Shown: positions 15,484 to 26,447 of the stretch, in pieces
How positions within the stretch are numbered: the first letter of the stretch is position 1
Layout of the letters: each line of letters begins with the position of its first letter
Assembly (NCBI GenBank): GCA_001770935.1
Contig: MESI01000062.1
Coordinates: 1-60,525, forward strand
Source: Burkholderiales bacterium RIFCSPLOWO2_12_FULL_61_40
GTDB lineage: Bacteria; Pseudomonadota; Gammaproteobacteria; Burkholderiales; Burkholderiaceae_C
Reading direction: 5' to 3'
Length of the DNA stretch: 60,525 bases
Translations under genes and position numbers: made by a program
Notes under the pieces: generated by a model
Seen by the model: the letters and a program-made list of their open reading frames with translations, nothing else
What the model was told of the DNA's origin: nothing
Databases searched by the model: none

Positions 15484-16713
15484 TTAAAAATTCCCCACAA
15501 ACCAGTCTTTAACCTGGCTGAAAGCTGTTTTCACGGAACCGTTTTTCTGCGCCACTTTGTAGCCACGCATGCGGGCCATACGGGCTTCTTCCAGCAGGCC
15601 CATCACGGTGGCGGCACGCGGCTGGGCCACCATGTCCGCCAGTGCACTGGAGTATTTGGGAATGCCGCGACGCACCGGCTTGAGGAAAATGTCTTCCCCC
15701 AGTTCGACCATGCCGGGCATGATGCAGCTGCCACCGGTGAGCACAATGCCGGAGGACAACACCTCCTCAAAGCCCGACTCCCGCATCACCTGGTTCACCA
15801 GGGAGTAGATTTCCTCGATGCGCGGTTCGATCACACCGGCCAGGGCCTGGCGGCTCAGCATGCGCGGGCCACGGTCGCCCAGTCCGGGCACCTCGACCTG
15901 GATCTCGGGGTCCACCAGCATTTGTTTGGCGTGGCCGCTTTCGACCTTGATTTCTTCCGCATCCTTGGTGGGGGTGCGCAGCGCCATGGCGATGTCGCTG
16001 GTGATCAGGTCCCCGGCAATGGGAATGACGGCGGTGTGGCGGATGGCGCCGTTGGTGAAAATCGCCACGTCGGTGGTGCCGGCCCCAATGTCCACCAGGG
16101 CCACGCCCAACTCACGCTCATCTTCGGTCAACACCGACAGGCTGCTGGCGAGTGGGTTGAGCATCAACTGGTCCACTTCCAGACCGCAGCGGCGCACACA
16201 TTTGATGATGTTCTCAGCCGCGCTTTGCGCTCCGGTGACGATGTGCACCTTGGCCTCCAGGCGGATGCCGCTCATGCCAATCGGCTCCTTCACGTCCTGC
16301 CCGTCGATGATGAATTCTTGCGGCTCCACCAGCAGCAGGCGCTGGTCGGTGGAAATATTGATGGCTTTGGCGGTTTCCACCACCCGCGCCACGTCGGCGG
16401 CCGTCACTTCCCGGTCCTTGATCGCCACCATGCCGCTGGAGTTGATACCGCGGATGTGGCTGCCGGTGATGCCGGTGTAGACCCGTGTGATCTTGCAGTC
16501 GGCCATCAGCTCGGCTTCTTTGAGGGCCTGCTGGATGCTTTGCACCGTGGCGTCGATGTTGACCACCACACCGCGCTTGATGCCATTGCTGGGCGCCACG
16601 CCCAGGCCGGCCAGCTTGAGTTCACCACCGGGCATGACTTCGGCCACCACCACCATGACCTTGGCGGTCCCGATATCCAGCCCGACCACCAAATCTTTGT
16701 ATTCTTTTGCCAT
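15484..16713 (-). CDS. ftsA: Cell division protein FtsA
   Basis: A 409-residue actin-like ATPase that tethers FtsZ filaments to the inner membrane. Nucleotide-binding segments are VVGLDIGTAKVMV near the start, VDIGAGTTDVAIF (about residue 207) and LTGGSCIMPGM (about residue 335). The C-terminus KTAFSQVKDWFVGNF is an amphipathic membrane-targeting helix. Length is normal. It is followed by ftsZ after 170 bp and preceded by ftsQ with a 26-bp gap. Confidence 0.98.
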   Translation of the reverse strand: MAKEYKDLVVGLDIGTAKVMVVVAEVMPGGELKLAGLGVAPSNGIKRGVVVNIDATVQSIQQALKEAELMADCKITRVYTGITGSHIRGINSSGMVAIKDREVTAADVARVVETAKAINISTDQRLLLVEPQEFIIDGQDVKEPIGMSGIRLEAKVHIVTGAQSAAENIIKCVRRCGLEVDQLMLNPLASSLSVLTEDERELGVALVDIGAGTTDVAIFTNGAIRHTAVIPIAGDLITSDIAMALRTPTKDAEEIKVESGHAKQMLVDPEIQVEVPGLGDRGPRMLSRQALAGVIEPRIEEIYSLVNQVMRESGFEEVLSSGIVLTGGSCIMPGMVELGEDIFLKPVRRGIPKYSSALADMVAQPRAATVMGLLEEARMARMRGYKVAQKNGSVKTAFSQVKDWFVGNF

Positions 16714-16739
16714 ATGCGTACCTGCTGTATTTGTCTGCG

Positions 16740-17525
16740 CTACTTCTTTGGGCCATCCACCGCCAGCGTGCTGACGCCGCGCAGCCGGATGGCATACCCG
16801 TTTTCATGCCGCAAATCGGCCGATTCCACTGAACTGGCACGGCGCCCGTAGCGGGCGGCCACCTGGGTCAATGTCTTGAGGAACCTCTGGACCCGGGCAA
16901 TAATTTCGTCCTGCGTGCCACGGCCCAGTTCAATGGCGGCCCCGGTGTCCAGACGCGCACGCCAGCTGCCGCGCCCCGATATCTCGAATTGGTCCAGCGT
17001 CAACTCCATTGGCCCGAACAGGGGCGCCAGCGCGCGGTACATGGCCAGCACCTCGGCGCCCTGCCCTTCGGGGCCGTTCAGGCGCGGCAACTGGTCTTGC
17101 TCCACCTCGCCCACATTGGCTTCAAACACTTCGCCGTAGCTGTTGATCAGCCGCGACTCGCTGTCTCCCCCCCAGTAGGCCACCGCCTGGTGTTCCTGCA
17201 GCACCACTTGCAAGCGGTTGGGAAACTGACGGCGCACCACGGCGCGGCGCACCCAGGGGGCCGCCTCGAAGGCGGCGCGCACGCGGGCCAGATCAACGGT
17301 AAAGAAGGTCCCCGACATGCGCGGGGCGACATTGGCACGCAGGGTGAGCGCATTGTTGTGGGTGACCTGCCCCTCCACCGAAATGGCCCGGATGTCAAAA
17401 GCAGGCAGGCGCGAGGTCCAGCGCACGGCGGCGGCCAGGCCCAGGGCGGCAAACGTCAACAACAAGACCATGGCAGTCATGTTCATCAGTTTCACGTCCA
17501 AAGGGGTGGCCACCGCAAGGTTCAC
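16740..17525 (-). CDS. ftsQ: Cell division protein FtsQ
   Basis: A 261-residue bitopic divisome protein that bridges early and late division proteins through FtsB and FtsL. One membrane helix lies at residues about 15-35 ([18 protein letters not shown]). The POTRA-like domain starts at [16 protein letters not shown], and the beta domain contains [18 protein letters not shown]. The start is GTG inside the ddl stop (GTGA), which I prefer to longer upstream frames because it gives a short cytoplasmic tail. The neighbours are ddl and ftsA, as usual. Confidence 0.95.
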   Translation of the reverse strand: MNLAVATPLDVKLMNMTAMVLLLTFAALGLAAAVRWTSRLPAFDIRAISVEGQVTHNNALTLRANVAPRMSGTFFTVDLARVRAAFEAAPWVRRAVVRRQFPNRLQVVLQEHQAVAYWGGDSESRLINSYGEVFEANVGEVEQDQLPRLNGPEGQGAEVLAMYRALAPLFGPMELTLDQFEISGRGSWRARLDTGAAIELGRGTQDEIIARVQRFLKTLTQVAARYGRRASSVESADLRHENGYAIRLRGVSTLAVDGPKK

Positions 17526-18511
17526 GCAGCGCCTCCGGCATCTGTGGCGGCACTTTGCAGCAAACGCACACACAGGTCTTCATAGCTGATGCCCGCAGCA
17601 CGGGCGGACATCGGCACCAGCGAGTGTCCGGTCATGCCGGGCGAGGTATTGATTTCCAGCAAATAGGGTTGGCGGGTGCGGGCGTCGATCATCACATCGG
17701 CACGCGCCCAGCCCCGGCATCCCAGCACCTGGTAGGCCTTGCGCACCATGGCGGCAATGGCGTCTTCCTCGCCTTGCGGCAGGCCTGCGGGCACCAGGTA
17801 TTGCGTGGTGTCGGTGAAGTATTTGTTTTGGTAGTCGTAGTTGCCGTCGGGTGCCACGATGCGAATCAGGGGCAAGGCGTGGGGATCGGTGGCAGCCCCC
17901 AGTACCGGACAGGTGACTTCGTCACCGGCAATGAATTGTTCACACAGCACCTGCGCATCGTGTTGCGACGCCAAGCCATAGGCGGCGTCACACTGGTCCA
18001 ACGTCATCACTTTGGTCAGTCCAATCGTGGAACCCTCTCTGGCGGGCTTGACGATCATGGGAGCACCCAGTTCGGCAAAAGCGGCGCGGGTTTGCGCGGC
18101 GCTGCTCACCTGGCTCCAGGCCGGGGTGGACAGGCCCTCAAAACGCCAGATGCGTTTGGTCATGACCTTGTCCATGGAAATCGCCGAGGCCATGACCCCG
18201 GAGCCGGTGTAGGGAATGCCCATCAACTCCAGCGCGCCCTGCACGGTGCCGTCTTCACCAAAACGGCCATGCAAAGCGATGAAACAGCGGGCAAACCCTT
18301 CTTTCTTCAGGTCGCCCAGATCGCGCTGCAAGGGGTCAAAGGCGTGGGCGTCCACGCCTTTGGAGCGCAGGGCTTTCAAGACACCCGCGCCCGACATCAA
18401 GGACACTTCACGCTCGGCCGAAGCACCGCCCATCAGCACAGCCACCTTCCCGAAGGCTGCGCCTTGGATCGCTCCTGCGTCGTTCACTTTTTCGTTGCTT
18501 AATTGGCTCAT
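17522..18511 (-). CDS. ddl: D-alanine--D-alanine ligase
   Basis: A 329-residue ATP-grasp enzyme that makes the D-Ala-D-Ala dipeptide for peptidoglycan stems. [14 protein letters not shown] is the N-terminal substrate loop, [13 protein letters not shown] follows, [14 protein letters not shown] is the ATP-grasp lysine loop, and [14 protein letters not shown] carries the metal-binding Glu and Asn. The ATG at 18511 overlaps the murC stop (ATGA). This overlap lies inside a short interspersed repeat that also encodes the end of MurC. Confidence 0.97.
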   Translation of the reverse strand: MSQLSNEKVNDAGAIQGAAFGKVAVLMGGASAEREVSLMSGAGVLKALRSKGVDAHAFDPLQRDLGDLKKEGFARCFIALHGRFGEDGTVQGALELMGIPYTGSGVMASAISMDKVMTKRIWRFEGLSTPAWSQVSSAAQTRAAFAELGAPMIVKPAREGSTIGLTKVMTLDQCDAAYGLASQHDAQVLCEQFIAGDEVTCPVLGAATDPHALPLIRIVAPDGNYDYQNKYFTDTTQYLVPAGLPQGEEDAIAAMVRKAYQVLGCRGWARADVMIDARTRQPYLLEINTSPGMTGHSLVPMSARAAGISYEDLCVRLLQSAATDAGGAA

Positions 18512-18553
18512 AGCCCCCGTCCCTCCTGCGCAAGCAGCTCTGTTTTTTGTAGC
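18505..18553 (-). repeat. Short interspersed repeat, copy 3 (end of murC and start of ddl)
   Basis: The minus strand reads GCTACAAAAAACAGAGCTGC, TTGCGCA, then GGGGGCTATGAGCC, matching the family pattern. It encodes the last residues of MurC (around [11 protein letters not shown]), and its GGGCTATGA end forms the murC/ddl ATGA overlap. Confidence 0.75.
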
Positions 18554-19941
18554 AGATCGACTATTTTCGCCGGCACGGCGCCGATCGATCCCGCGCCCAT
18601 GCACAGCAAGACATCGCCGTCTCTGGCGTTGTCCACTGCGGCCTGGGGCATGTCCGTGATGGCGTCCACAAAAATCGGTTCCACCTTGCCAGCAATGCGC
18701 AGGGCACGCGCCAAGGCACGGCCGTCCGCCGCCACGATGGGGGACTCGCCAGCGGCATAGACCTCGCCCAGCAACACCGAGTCGGCCTGGCCAATGACTT
18801 TGACAAAGTCCTCAAAACAATCCCGCGTGCGGGTGAAGCGGTGGGGTTGAAACGCCAGCACCAGCCGACGCCCCGGAAAAGCGCCGCGCGCGGCGGCCAG
18901 GGTGGCAGCCATCTCCACCGGATGGTGGCCGTAGTCGTCAATCACCGTGACCGTGCCGCCTGCGGGCAAAGACAGGTCGCCATAACGCTGGAAGCGGCGC
19001 CCCACCCCTTTGAACTCCGCCAGCGCCTTGCGCACGGCCGCATCGGCAATATTGAGTTCCACCGCCACGGCGATGGCCGACAAGGCGTTGAGCACGTTGT
19101 GCAGGCCGGGCAGGTTCAAGACCACCTCCAGGTCCGGCAAAACCACCCCGTTGCGGCGTTGCACGGTAAAGTGCATCTGCCCGTCCATGGCCCGCACATT
19201 GACGGCACGCACCTCGGCCTCGGCGTTGAAGCCGTAGCTGGTCACCGGGCAGGTCACCTGCTCCACGATGTCGCGCACGGCCGGGTCGTCGGTGCACAGG
19301 ATTGCCGTCCCGTAGAAGGGCATGCGGTGCAGAAAATCCACAAAGGCCGACTTGAGCCTGCCAAAGTCATGGCCATAGGTTTCCATGTGGTCGGCATCGA
19401 TGTTGGTCACCACCGCCATGACCGGCAGCAGGTTCAAAAACGACGCATCCGACTCGTCGGCTTCCACCACGATGTAGTCGCCACTGCCCAGGCGGGCATT
19501 GGCCCCGGCGCTGTTGAGGCGTCCGCCAATCACAAAGGTGGGGTCCAGGCCGGCTTCGGCCAATACGCTGGCCACCAGGCTGGTGGTGGTGGTTTTGCCG
19601 TGGGTGCCTGCGATGGCGATGCCCTGCTTCAGGCGCATCAGCTCGGCCAGCATCAGGGCGCGCGGCACGATGGGAATGTGCATTTCGCGCGCCCGCAGCA
19701 CCTCAGGGTTGTCGGCATGCACTGCGGTGGACGTGACCACCGCGTCGGCGCCAGCAACATGGGCGGGTGCATGGCCGACAAAGGTCTGGATCCCCAAAGA
19801 CGCCAGGCGCTTGAGCGTGGCGCTGTCGGACAGGTCGGAGCCCGAGATGGTGTAGCCCAGGTTGCTCAGCACCTCGGCGATGCCGGACATGCCCGAGCCG
19901 CCCACACCGACAAAATGAATGTGTTTGATTGCGTGTTTCAC
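18508..19941 (-). CDS. murC: UDP-N-acetylmuramate--L-alanine ligase MurC
   Basis: A 477-residue Mur ligase that adds L-Ala to UDP-MurNAc. The N-terminal dinucleotide-like fold is [17 protein letters not shown], the ATP loop is [10 protein letters not shown], and [12 protein letters not shown] and FQPHRFTRT are conserved substrate and ADP motifs. I chose GTG at 19941, which yields the family start [11 protein letters not shown] and has GAAAG upstream. A TTG at 19962 would overlap murG. The C-terminal residues come from an interspersed repeat. Confidence 0.97.
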   Translation of the reverse strand: MKHAIKHIHFVGVGGSGMSGIAEVLSNLGYTISGSDLSDSATLKRLASLGIQTFVGHAPAHVAGADAVVTSTAVHADNPEVLRAREMHIPIVPRALMLAELMRLKQGIAIAGTHGKTTTTSLVASVLAEAGLDPTFVIGGRLNSAGANARLGSGDYIVVEADESDASFLNLLPVMAVVTNIDADHMETYGHDFGRLKSAFVDFLHRMPFYGTAILCTDDPAVRDIVEQVTCPVTSYGFNAEAEVRAVNVRAMDGQMHFTVQRRNGVVLPDLEVVLNLPGLHNVLNALSAIAVAVELNIADAAVRKALAEFKGVGRRFQRYGDLSLPAGGTVTVIDDYGHHPVEMAATLAAARGAFPGRRLVLAFQPHRFTRTRDCFEDFVKVIGQADSVLLGEVYAAGESPIVAADGRALARALRIAGKVEPIFVDAITDMPQAAVDNARDGDVLLCMGAGSIGAVPAKIVDLLQKTELLAQEGRGL

Positions 19942-19951
19942 ACCAGGTCTT

Positions 19952-21052
19952 TCATTGGGCAAGTTCCTCGCAGGCCGTGACCACCGCGTCGGTGGCGTGG
20001 ATTTGTTGCATCTTTTTGGCCTCCAGCCCGCGTAACAACAGCGTAGAGCGCTCCATTTTTTGTAGCATTCCGGCCAGTGCCTCGGGGGTCATTTCGCTTT
20101 GCGGCAACAACCAGCCGCCGCCCTGCTCCACCAGGAAGCGGGCGTTGTGGGTCTGGTGGTCGTCCACTGCTGACGGAAAAGGCACAAACACCGCAGCAGC
20201 GCCCACGGCGGCCAGCTCGGTCACGGTGCTGGCCCCGGCACGGCAAATCACCAGGTCCGCATCGGCAAAAGCCTGCGCGGTGTCGTGAATAAAGGGCGTC
20301 AACTCCGCCTGCACCCCGGCGCTGGCGTAATTGGCGCGCAGTTCGTCGATCTGCTTCTCGCCACTTTGGTGGGTGACCAGCGGACGCTGATCTGCGGGTA
20401 TGCGTGCCAGCGCTTGCGGCACCACGGTGTTGAGCGCGCGCGCGCCCAGACTGCCGCCCACCACCAGCAGGCGCAGGGGTCCCGAGCGGGCGGCAAACCG
20501 GGCCCGCGGCGCGGCCTGGGTCAAAAACTCTCCGCGCAGGGGGTTGCCCACCCATTGGCCCTTGGCCATGACCTGGGGGAAAGCGGTAAACACACGGGAG
20601 GCCACGCGGGCCAGCACTTTGTTGGCCATTCCGGCCACCGAGTTTTGCTCGTGCAGCACCAGGGGCTTGCCCATCAGCACCCCCATGAGTCCGCCGGGAA
20701 AGGTGATGTAGCCCCCCAAACCCACCACCACATCGGGCTGGACGCGGCGCAGCACCTGGACGCTTTGCCACAAGGCACGCAACAGACGCACAGGCAAGAG
20801 CACCAAGGTTTTCAAACCCTTGCCACGCACGCCGGAGAAATCCACGGTTTCCAGTGCAAAGCCGCGCTGTGGCACCAAACGGCTTTCCATGCTGTTGGGA
20901 GCACCCAGCCAGTGCACACGCCAGCCTTTGTCGCGCAGGGCTTGGGCCACGGCCAGTCCGGGGAAAATATGCCCACCGGTGCCGCCGGCCATGATCAGGG
21001 CACAGCGACTGGCCCCCACGCCTTGGGACGGCCCTGCGGCGTTCACGGTCAT
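19952..21052 (-). CDS. murG: Undecaprenyldiphospho-muramoylpentapeptide beta-N-acetylglucosaminyltransferase MurG
   Basis: A 366-residue GT28 enzyme that adds GlcNAc to lipid I to make lipid II at the inner face of the membrane. [14 protein letters not shown] is the N-terminal glycine loop for lipid [13 protein letters not shown] (about residue 137) and [16 protein letters not shown] (about 270) form the UDP-GlcNAc site. Its ATG overlaps the ftsW stop (ATGA). About 13 residues precede the first strand, slightly more than usual. Confidence 0.97.
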   Translation of the reverse strand: MTVNAAGPSQGVGASRCALIMAGGTGGHIFPGLAVAQALRDKGWRVHWLGAPNSMESRLVPQRGFALETVDFSGVRGKGLKTLVLLPVRLLRALWQSVQVLRRVQPDVVVGLGGYITFPGGLMGVLMGKPLVLHEQNSVAGMANKVLARVASRVFTAFPQVMAKGQWVGNPLRGEFLTQAAPRARFAARSGPLRLLVVGGSLGARALNTVVPQALARIPADQRPLVTHQSGEKQIDELRANYASAGVQAELTPFIHDTAQAFADADLVICRAGASTVTELAAVGAAAVFVPFPSAVDDHQTHNARFLVEQGGGWLLPQSEMTPEALAGMLQKMERSTLLLRGLEAKKMQQIHATDAVVTACEELAQ

Positions 21053-22305
21053 ACACGCCCCCCATGCATCAATTGGCGGTTCTCAAAATCGATGCGCAGC
21101 ACCACAGAAATAGCGATCAGGTTGATCAGGATGGCGGAGCCGCCGTAACTCATCAAGGGCAAGGTCAAGCCCTTGGTTGGCAAAGCGCCCAGATTCACGC
21201 CCATGTTGATGAAGGACTGAAAGCCCATCCAGATACCCACACCCTGCGCCACCAGCCCGGCAAACACGCGGTCCAGGGCAATGGCCTGGCGCCCGATGTG
21301 CATGATGCGCCGGGTCAGCCACAGGAACAGGCCAATCAGAAGAACCACCCCGACCAGTCCGAATTCTTCGCCTATGACGGCCAGCAGGAAGTCGGTATGG
21401 GCCTCGGGCAGCCAATGCAGCTTTTCTACACTCCCCCCCAGCCCGACGCCGAAGACCTCGCCCCGCCCGATAGCAATCAGGGAATGGGTCAGCTGGTAGC
21501 CCTTGGCCACCGCATTTTTTTCGCTCCAGGGGTCCAGGTAGGCAAAAATACGCTCCCGGCGCCACTCGCTCAGGGCGATCATCAGCCCAAAGGCCACTAG
21601 CAGAATGGCGGCAATGAGAAAGAACATGCGGGCGTTCACCCCACCCAAAAACAAAATGCCCATGGCAATCACGGCAATCACCATGAAGGCCCCCATGTCG
21701 GGCTCCGCCAACAACAGCAGACCCACCACGGCCACGGCCACCGCCATGGGCATGACCGCCCGGAAGAAGCGCTCTTTGACGTCCATCTTGCGCACCATGT
21801 AATCTGCGGCATACAGCAGCACCGCGAACTTGGCGAGTTCGGAGGGCTGGAAGTTCATGATGCCCAAGGCGATCCAGCGCCGTGCGCCATTGACCCCCTT
21901 GCCGATGAAAGGCACCAGCACGGCAATGAGCAGCGCCAGCGAGGCCACAAACAGCCAGGGCGCAACCTTCTCCCAGGTTTGTACCGGTATCTGGAATGCA
22001 ATCAGCGCAGCCACAAATGCCACGCCCAGGGACAGCACATGGCGCACCAGAAAGTGGGCATGCGTGTAATTGGAAAAGCGGGGGTTGTCCGGCATGGCAA
22101 TGGACGCGGAATACACCATGACCAGGCCCCATAGCAGCAAAGTCACCACCACCCACACCAGCGGCTGGTCAAATCCGCGCACCTGGGCGGGTGCCGTGGT
22201 GTTGGAAAACGAGCCACGGCCCCCCAGGCGCACTGGCAGGGCCGCTGCGGCAGGCGCCAGCTTGCCCGCAAACCACGTCGACAGGGTGTGACCCAGCACG
22301 CTCAT
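21049..22305 (-). CDS. ftsW: Septal peptidoglycan polymerase FtsW (SEDS family)
   Basis: A 418-residue SEDS glycosyltransferase with about ten membrane helices. It polymerises lipid II at the septum with FtsI. Family motifs are [37 protein letters not shown] with the catalytic-type Asp, and [17 protein letters not shown]. The last helix ends [15 protein letters not shown]. It is joined by ATGA overlaps to murD upstream and murG downstream. Confidence 0.97.
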   Translation of the reverse strand: MSVLGHTLSTWFAGKLAPAAAALPVRLGGRGSFSNTTAPAQVRGFDQPLVWVVVTLLLWGLVMVYSASIAMPDNPRFSNYTHAHFLVRHVLSLGVAFVAALIAFQIPVQTWEKVAPWLFVASLALLIAVLVPFIGKGVNGARRWIALGIMNFQPSELAKFAVLLYAADYMVRKMDVKERFFRAVMPMAVAVAVVGLLLLAEPDMGAFMVIAVIAMGILFLGGVNARMFFLIAAILLVAFGLMIALSEWRRERIFAYLDPWSEKNAVAKGYQLTHSLIAIGRGEVFGVGLGGSVEKLHWLPEAHTDFLLAVIGEEFGLVGVVLLIGLFLWLTRRIMHIGRQAIALDRVFAGLVAQGVGIWMGFQSFINMGVNLGALPTKGLTLPLMSYGGSAILINLIAISVVLRIDFENRQLMHGGRV

Positions 22306-23819
22306 GCCGTGGTCTCCATATCTACCCCGGAGCTGGCAGCCAGCTCCTTCACTGCGGCACAGAACACCTTGGCCCGGTGCTCGTAGTTGTCAAACATGTC
22401 GAAACTGGCGCATGCGGGCGACATCAGCACCGCATCACCGGCATGGGCGCGCTGGTTGGCATGGGAGACCGCCGCCGGCATGGAATCTGCGTCCACCACG
22501 GGCACCTCCACCATGGCGAGTGCCGCACGGATCAGCGGCGCATCCCGCCCGATCAGCACCACCGCGCGGGCATAACGCGCCACCGGGCCTGCCAAGGGAG
22601 CGAAATCCTGGCCTTTGCCTTCCCCACCCAAAATCACCACCACCTTGCGGTCTTCCCCCAAGCCCCGCAGCGCGGCCACCGTCGCCCCCACATTGGTGCC
22701 CTTGCTGTCGTCAAAAAATTCGACCCCGTTCAAAATGCCGATGGACTCGACGCGGTGCGGCTCCCCCCGGTACTCCCGCAAGCCAAACAAAATGGGGGCC
22801 AAGGCGCAACCCGCCGCGGCGCACAGGGCCAGTGCAGCCAACGCGTTGCTGGCGTTGTGCCGCCCACGGATACGCAAGGCGTCGGCGGGCATCAGGCGCT
22901 GGATGTGCAGTTCTTCTTCGGCGCCCTTGCGTTTTTTCAGGGTTTCATCGGCTTCCAAAGCCCGCACCAGCCACACCATGCCATTGACTTCTTCCAGGCC
23001 AAAGTCACCAGGACGGCGCGGCATATCGCAGCCAAAACTGGCATAGGGCCGGACCCTGGGGCGTTGCAGCTTCACCCGCACCGGCTCCGGCAGCATCGCC
23101 ATGACCAGGGAATCGTCCCGGTTGAGCACCATCAGCGCCTGCTGGCCAAAAATGGCCGCCTTGGCGCTGGCATACGCCGCCATGGAGCCGTGCCAGTCCA
23201 GGTGGTCCTGGGTGACGTTGAGCACCGCCGCGGCCGTGGGTTCAAACTGCTTCACGCCGTCCAACTGAAAGCTGGAGAGTTCCAGCACCCACACCTCTGG
23301 CAGTGCCTGGCTGTCCAGCGCCTGTGAGAGAGTGTCGAGCAGCGTGGGGCCGATATTGCCCGCCACCGCGACTGTTTTTCCGGCCCAGGCCACCAGATGC
23401 CCGGTCAAAGAAGTGACCGTGGTCTTGCCATTGGTGCCCGTGATGGCCAGCACCTTGGGCGTGTACTGCGCCGTTTCCTTCAATTGCGCCAAAGCATGTG
23501 CGAACAGGCTGAGTTCGCCGCCCACAAACAAACCTTGCGCCTGCGCGGCGGCCACCACGGCCCGGGTCTCCTGTGGAGACAATCCTGGGCTCTTGAACAC
23601 GGCACCCAGGCCAGTGCCCTCCACCAGCGTGGCGTCCAGTGTTGACGCCACAAAATTGGCGCCGGGAACGGCTTCCCGCAACTGTGGCAATTGCGGTGGC
23701 GCAGCCCGTGTGTCCGCCACGGTGACCTGCGCCCCCTGGCGGGCGCACCAGCGCGCCATGGCCAGGCCCGAAGCGCCCAGCCCCAAAATCAGCACTTTCT
23801 GATCTTGCAATACTTGCAC
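22302..23819 (-). CDS. murD: UDP-N-acetylmuramoylalanine--D-glutamate ligase MurD
   Basis: A 505-residue Mur ligase that adds D-Glu to UDP-MurNAc-L-Ala. [15 protein letters not shown] is the nucleotide-fold start, [13 protein letters not shown] the ATP loop, and [13 protein letters not shown] the central-domain signature. [18 protein letters not shown] is the C-terminal substrate motif. The start is GTG, three bases after the mraY stop. It is some 50 residues longer than E. coli MurD; much of the extra lies between residues about 240 and 300, a charged region with [15 protein letters not shown]. Confidence 0.96.
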   Translation of the reverse strand: MQVLQDQKVLILGLGASGLAMARWCARQGAQVTVADTRAAPPQLPQLREAVPGANFVASTLDATLVEGTGLGAVFKSPGLSPQETRAVVAAAQAQGLFVGGELSLFAHALAQLKETAQYTPKVLAITGTNGKTTVTSLTGHLVAWAGKTVAVAGNIGPTLLDTLSQALDSQALPEVWVLELSSFQLDGVKQFEPTAAAVLNVTQDHLDWHGSMAAYASAKAAIFGQQALMVLNRDDSLVMAMLPEPVRVKLQRPRVRPYASFGCDMPRRPGDFGLEEVNGMVWLVRALEADETLKKRKGAEEELHIQRLMPADALRIRGRHNASNALAALALCAAAGCALAPILFGLREYRGEPHRVESIGILNGVEFFDDSKGTNVGATVAALRGLGEDRKVVVILGGEGKGQDFAPLAGPVARYARAVVLIGRDAPLIRAALAMVEVPVVDADSMPAAVSHANQRAHAGDAVLMSPACASFDMFDNYEHRAKVFCAAVKELAASSGVDMETTA

Positions 23820-23822
23820 GGG

Positions 23823-25001
23823 CTACCTCAGTTTCAGGGTGGACAGGCCCACCAGGCACAAGAGCATGGTGATGATCCAGAAACGCACGACCACCTGCGT
23901 CTCCTTCCAGCCGGATTTTTCAAAATGGTGGTGCAGCGGCGCCATCTTCAACAGGCGGCGCCCTTCGCCAAACTGCTTGCGCGTGAACTTGAAATAACTC
24001 ACCTGCAACATGACCGACAGGGCTTCCACCACAAAAATGCCGCCCATGATGGCCAGGACAATCTCCTGGCGCACGATCACCGCGATAGTGCCCAATGCCC
24101 CGCCCAGGGCCAATGCACCCACATCCCCCATGAACACCTGTGCCGGGTGGGTGTTGAACCACAAAAATGCCAGCCCCGCCCCGGCCATGGCCGCACAGAA
24201 AATCAGCAATTCACCCGCGCCGGGAATGTGGGGAAAAAACAGGTATTTGGAATACACCGCGCTTCCGACCACGTAGGAAAACACCCCCAGGGCCGAACCG
24301 ACCATGACGACCGGCATGATGGCCAGCCCGTCCAGCCCGTCGGTGAGGTTGACCGCGTTGCTGGAGCCCACGATGACCAGATAGGTCATCACCACAAATC
24401 CAAAAACACCCAGGGGGTAGCTCACTTCCTTGATGAAGGGCAGCAACAAGCCCGCTTTGGGCGGCAGGTTGACATCAAACCCGGAACGCACCCAATTGAA
24501 AAACAGCTCAAGAACCCGCAGGTTGGAACTCTCGGAAATGCTGAACACCAGGTACAGGGCCGCCAGCAAACCAATGATGGATTGCCACAAATACTTTTCG
24601 CGCGAAGCCATGCCCTCGGGGTCTTTGTTGACCACCTTGCGCCAGTCGTCCACCCACCCTATGGCGCCAAAACCCAGAGTGACCAGCAAGACGATCCAGA
24701 CAAAGCGGTTGCTCAGGTCGGCCCACAGCAGGGTGGACACGGCAATGGACAACAAAATCAACACCCCGCCCATGGTGGGGGTTCCGCTTTTGCTCAAGTG
24801 GCTTTCCATGCCGTAGCCACGGATCGGTTGACCGATTTTCAGCTCGCGCAGCCGCCGAATCACCGCCGGTCCGGCCGCCAGACCGATCAACAGCGCCGTC
24901 ATCGCGGCCATCACGGCACGAAAAGTCAGGTACTGAAACACCCGAAAAAACCCGAACTCGGGCGACAGGGTTTGCAGCCACTGGGCCAGACTCAACAACA
25001 T
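23823..25001 (-). CDS. mraY: Phospho-N-acetylmuramoyl-pentapeptide-transferase MraY
   Basis: A 392-residue integral membrane enzyme that transfers phospho-MurNAc-pentapeptide to undecaprenyl phosphate, making lipid I. Ten membrane helices are visible. Signatures are [22 protein letters not shown] with the paired Asp for Mg2+, [10 protein letters not shown] with a catalytic Asp, and [13 protein letters not shown] near the end. It is slightly longer than E. coli MraY (360) because of extra residues around 155-185. Confidence 0.98.
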   Translation of the reverse strand: MLLSLAQWLQTLSPEFGFFRVFQYLTFRAVMAAMTALLIGLAAGPAVIRRLRELKIGQPIRGYGMESHLSKSGTPTMGGVLILLSIAVSTLLWADLSNRFVWIVLLVTLGFGAIGWVDDWRKVVNKDPEGMASREKYLWQSIIGLLAALYLVFSISESSNLRVLELFFNWVRSGFDVNLPPKAGLLLPFIKEVSYPLGVFGFVVMTYLVIVGSSNAVNLTDGLDGLAIMPVVMVGSALGVFSYVVGSAVYSKYLFFPHIPGAGELLIFCAAMAGAGLAFLWFNTHPAQVFMGDVGALALGGALGTIAVIVRQEIVLAIMGGIFVVEALSVMLQVSYFKFTRKQFGEGRRLLKMAPLHHHFEKSGWKETQVVVRFWIITMLLCLVGLSTLKLR

Positions 25002-25022
25002 GGGGCAACTCCAAACGAATAA

Positions 25023-26447
25023 TCAGGCAGCATGGGATGGGCTCCTGGGGTTTTGTGCAAAGGCGACCGCGGCATCCACCACCCGTTCCATGCGCATGAA
25101 GCGGGAACCCTTGACGAGCATGCTGCGCAGGGAGGGAAGCGTTGCACTTACGACGGTGTTGAGTTCCTCGACCGATTCGAAATGGCGGGCGTCGGCAAAC
25201 TCCTGGGTCGCCATCCGTGTCGATTCGCCCAGTGTCAGCAAATGCTCAATACCTCGGGCCTGCGCATAACGGACAGCCTCGGCATGGAACATCGGGCCTT
25301 CTTGTCCCACCTCACCCATGTCGCCCAACACCAACAAACGCGGCCCCGGCAGCTCGGCCAGCACATCAATGGCGGCGCGCACCGAGTCGGGATTGGCGTT
25401 GTAGGTGTCGTCCACCAGGGTGCATTCCTGGCCTTGTACGTTCAAAGCCAGTGCGCGGGAGCGCCCCTTGACAGGAACAAAAGCCTCCAGGCCACGAACC
25501 ACGGCGTCGGCGGGCACGCCCGCCGCCAGCGCACAGGCCGCCGCGGCCAGGGAATTTTTGACATTGTGGCGCCCCGCAATCGCCAAACGGTAGCGCAACA
25601 CCGCGCCTGTGCCCTGTGCTTGCACCTGCCACGCGCCCTGCGTCCATTGCACATCGGCACAGCCCAGATCTTCCGCCCCCCCATTGGGCGCCAGTGAAAA
25701 ACACAAGGTAGGGCGCTCGCCTGCCAAGGCCCGCCATACCGAGGTATAGGTGTCGTCGGACGGAAATACGGCCGTACCCTGGCCGTCCAGAGCCACAATA
25801 ACCGATCCATTCTCCTGGGCCACGGCCTGCACGGTGTGCATGAATTCCAGGTGTTCACGCTGGGCGTTGTTCACCAACGCGACCGTGGGCCTGGCCATGG
25901 CGGCAAGGCTTGCAATTTCACCCGGATGGTTCATGCCCAACTCCACCACGGCGATGGCATGCGTGGGACGCAAGCGCAACAAGGTGAGCGGCACGCCAAT
26001 GTCGTTGTTCAAATTGCCCCGCGTGGCCAAGGAGGCACCGCCAGGGCGATAGGCCTCCAGAATAGACGCCAGCATCTGGGTGACCGTGGTTTTGCCATTG
26101 CTGCCGGTGACGGCGATCAGCGGCAGTTGGAATTGCATGCGCCAGGCTGCGGCCAGTTCACCCAGGGCGGTTGTGGTGTTGGCAACTTCGATGCGGGGAA
26201 GTCCCGCGGGATAGCGGGCGGGGTCAGCGCCTCCATGGCACACGACCGCCACGGCTCCGCGCTGGCGGGCTTCATGTAAAAAATCATTGGCATCGAAGCG
26301 TTCGCCCTTCAGCGCCACAAACAGGTCGCCGGGCTCGATGCTGCGGGTGTCGGTGTGCACCCGCACGATGTGGGCATCCCCAGTGCCAACCAAGCTTGAG
26401 GTGGGCAGCCATTGGGATGCCTGTTGCACGGTCATCATGGCCGTCAT
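25023..26447 (-). CDS. murF: UDP-N-acetylmuramoyl-tripeptide--D-alanyl-D-alanine ligase MurF
   Basis: A 474-residue Mur ligase that adds the D-Ala-D-Ala made by Ddl to the tripeptide precursor. DTRSIEPGDLFVALKGERFD is the N-terminal substrate-domain motif, TGSNGKTTVTQML the ATP loop, and DDTYNANPDSVRAA the family-specific motif. The C-terminal domain shows LVLGDMGEVG. The ATG overlaps the murE stop (ATGA). Confidence 0.97.
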   Translation of the reverse strand: MTAMMTVQQASQWLPTSSLVGTGDAHIVRVHTDTRSIEPGDLFVALKGERFDANDFLHEARQRGAVAVVCHGGADPARYPAGLPRIEVANTTTALGELAAAWRMQFQLPLIAVTGSNGKTTVTQMLASILEAYRPGGASLATRGNLNNDIGVPLTLLRLRPTHAIAVVELGMNHPGEIASLAAMARPTVALVNNAQREHLEFMHTVQAVAQENGSVIVALDGQGTAVFPSDDTYTSVWRALAGERPTLCFSLAPNGGAEDLGCADVQWTQGAWQVQAQGTGAVLRYRLAIAGRHNVKNSLAAAACALAAGVPADAVVRGLEAFVPVKGRSRALALNVQGQECTLVDDTYNANPDSVRAAIDVLAELPGPRLLVLGDMGEVGQEGPMFHAEAVRYAQARGIEHLLTLGESTRMATQEFADARHFESVEELNTVVSATLPSLRSMLVKGSRFMRMERVVDAAVAFAQNPRSPSHAA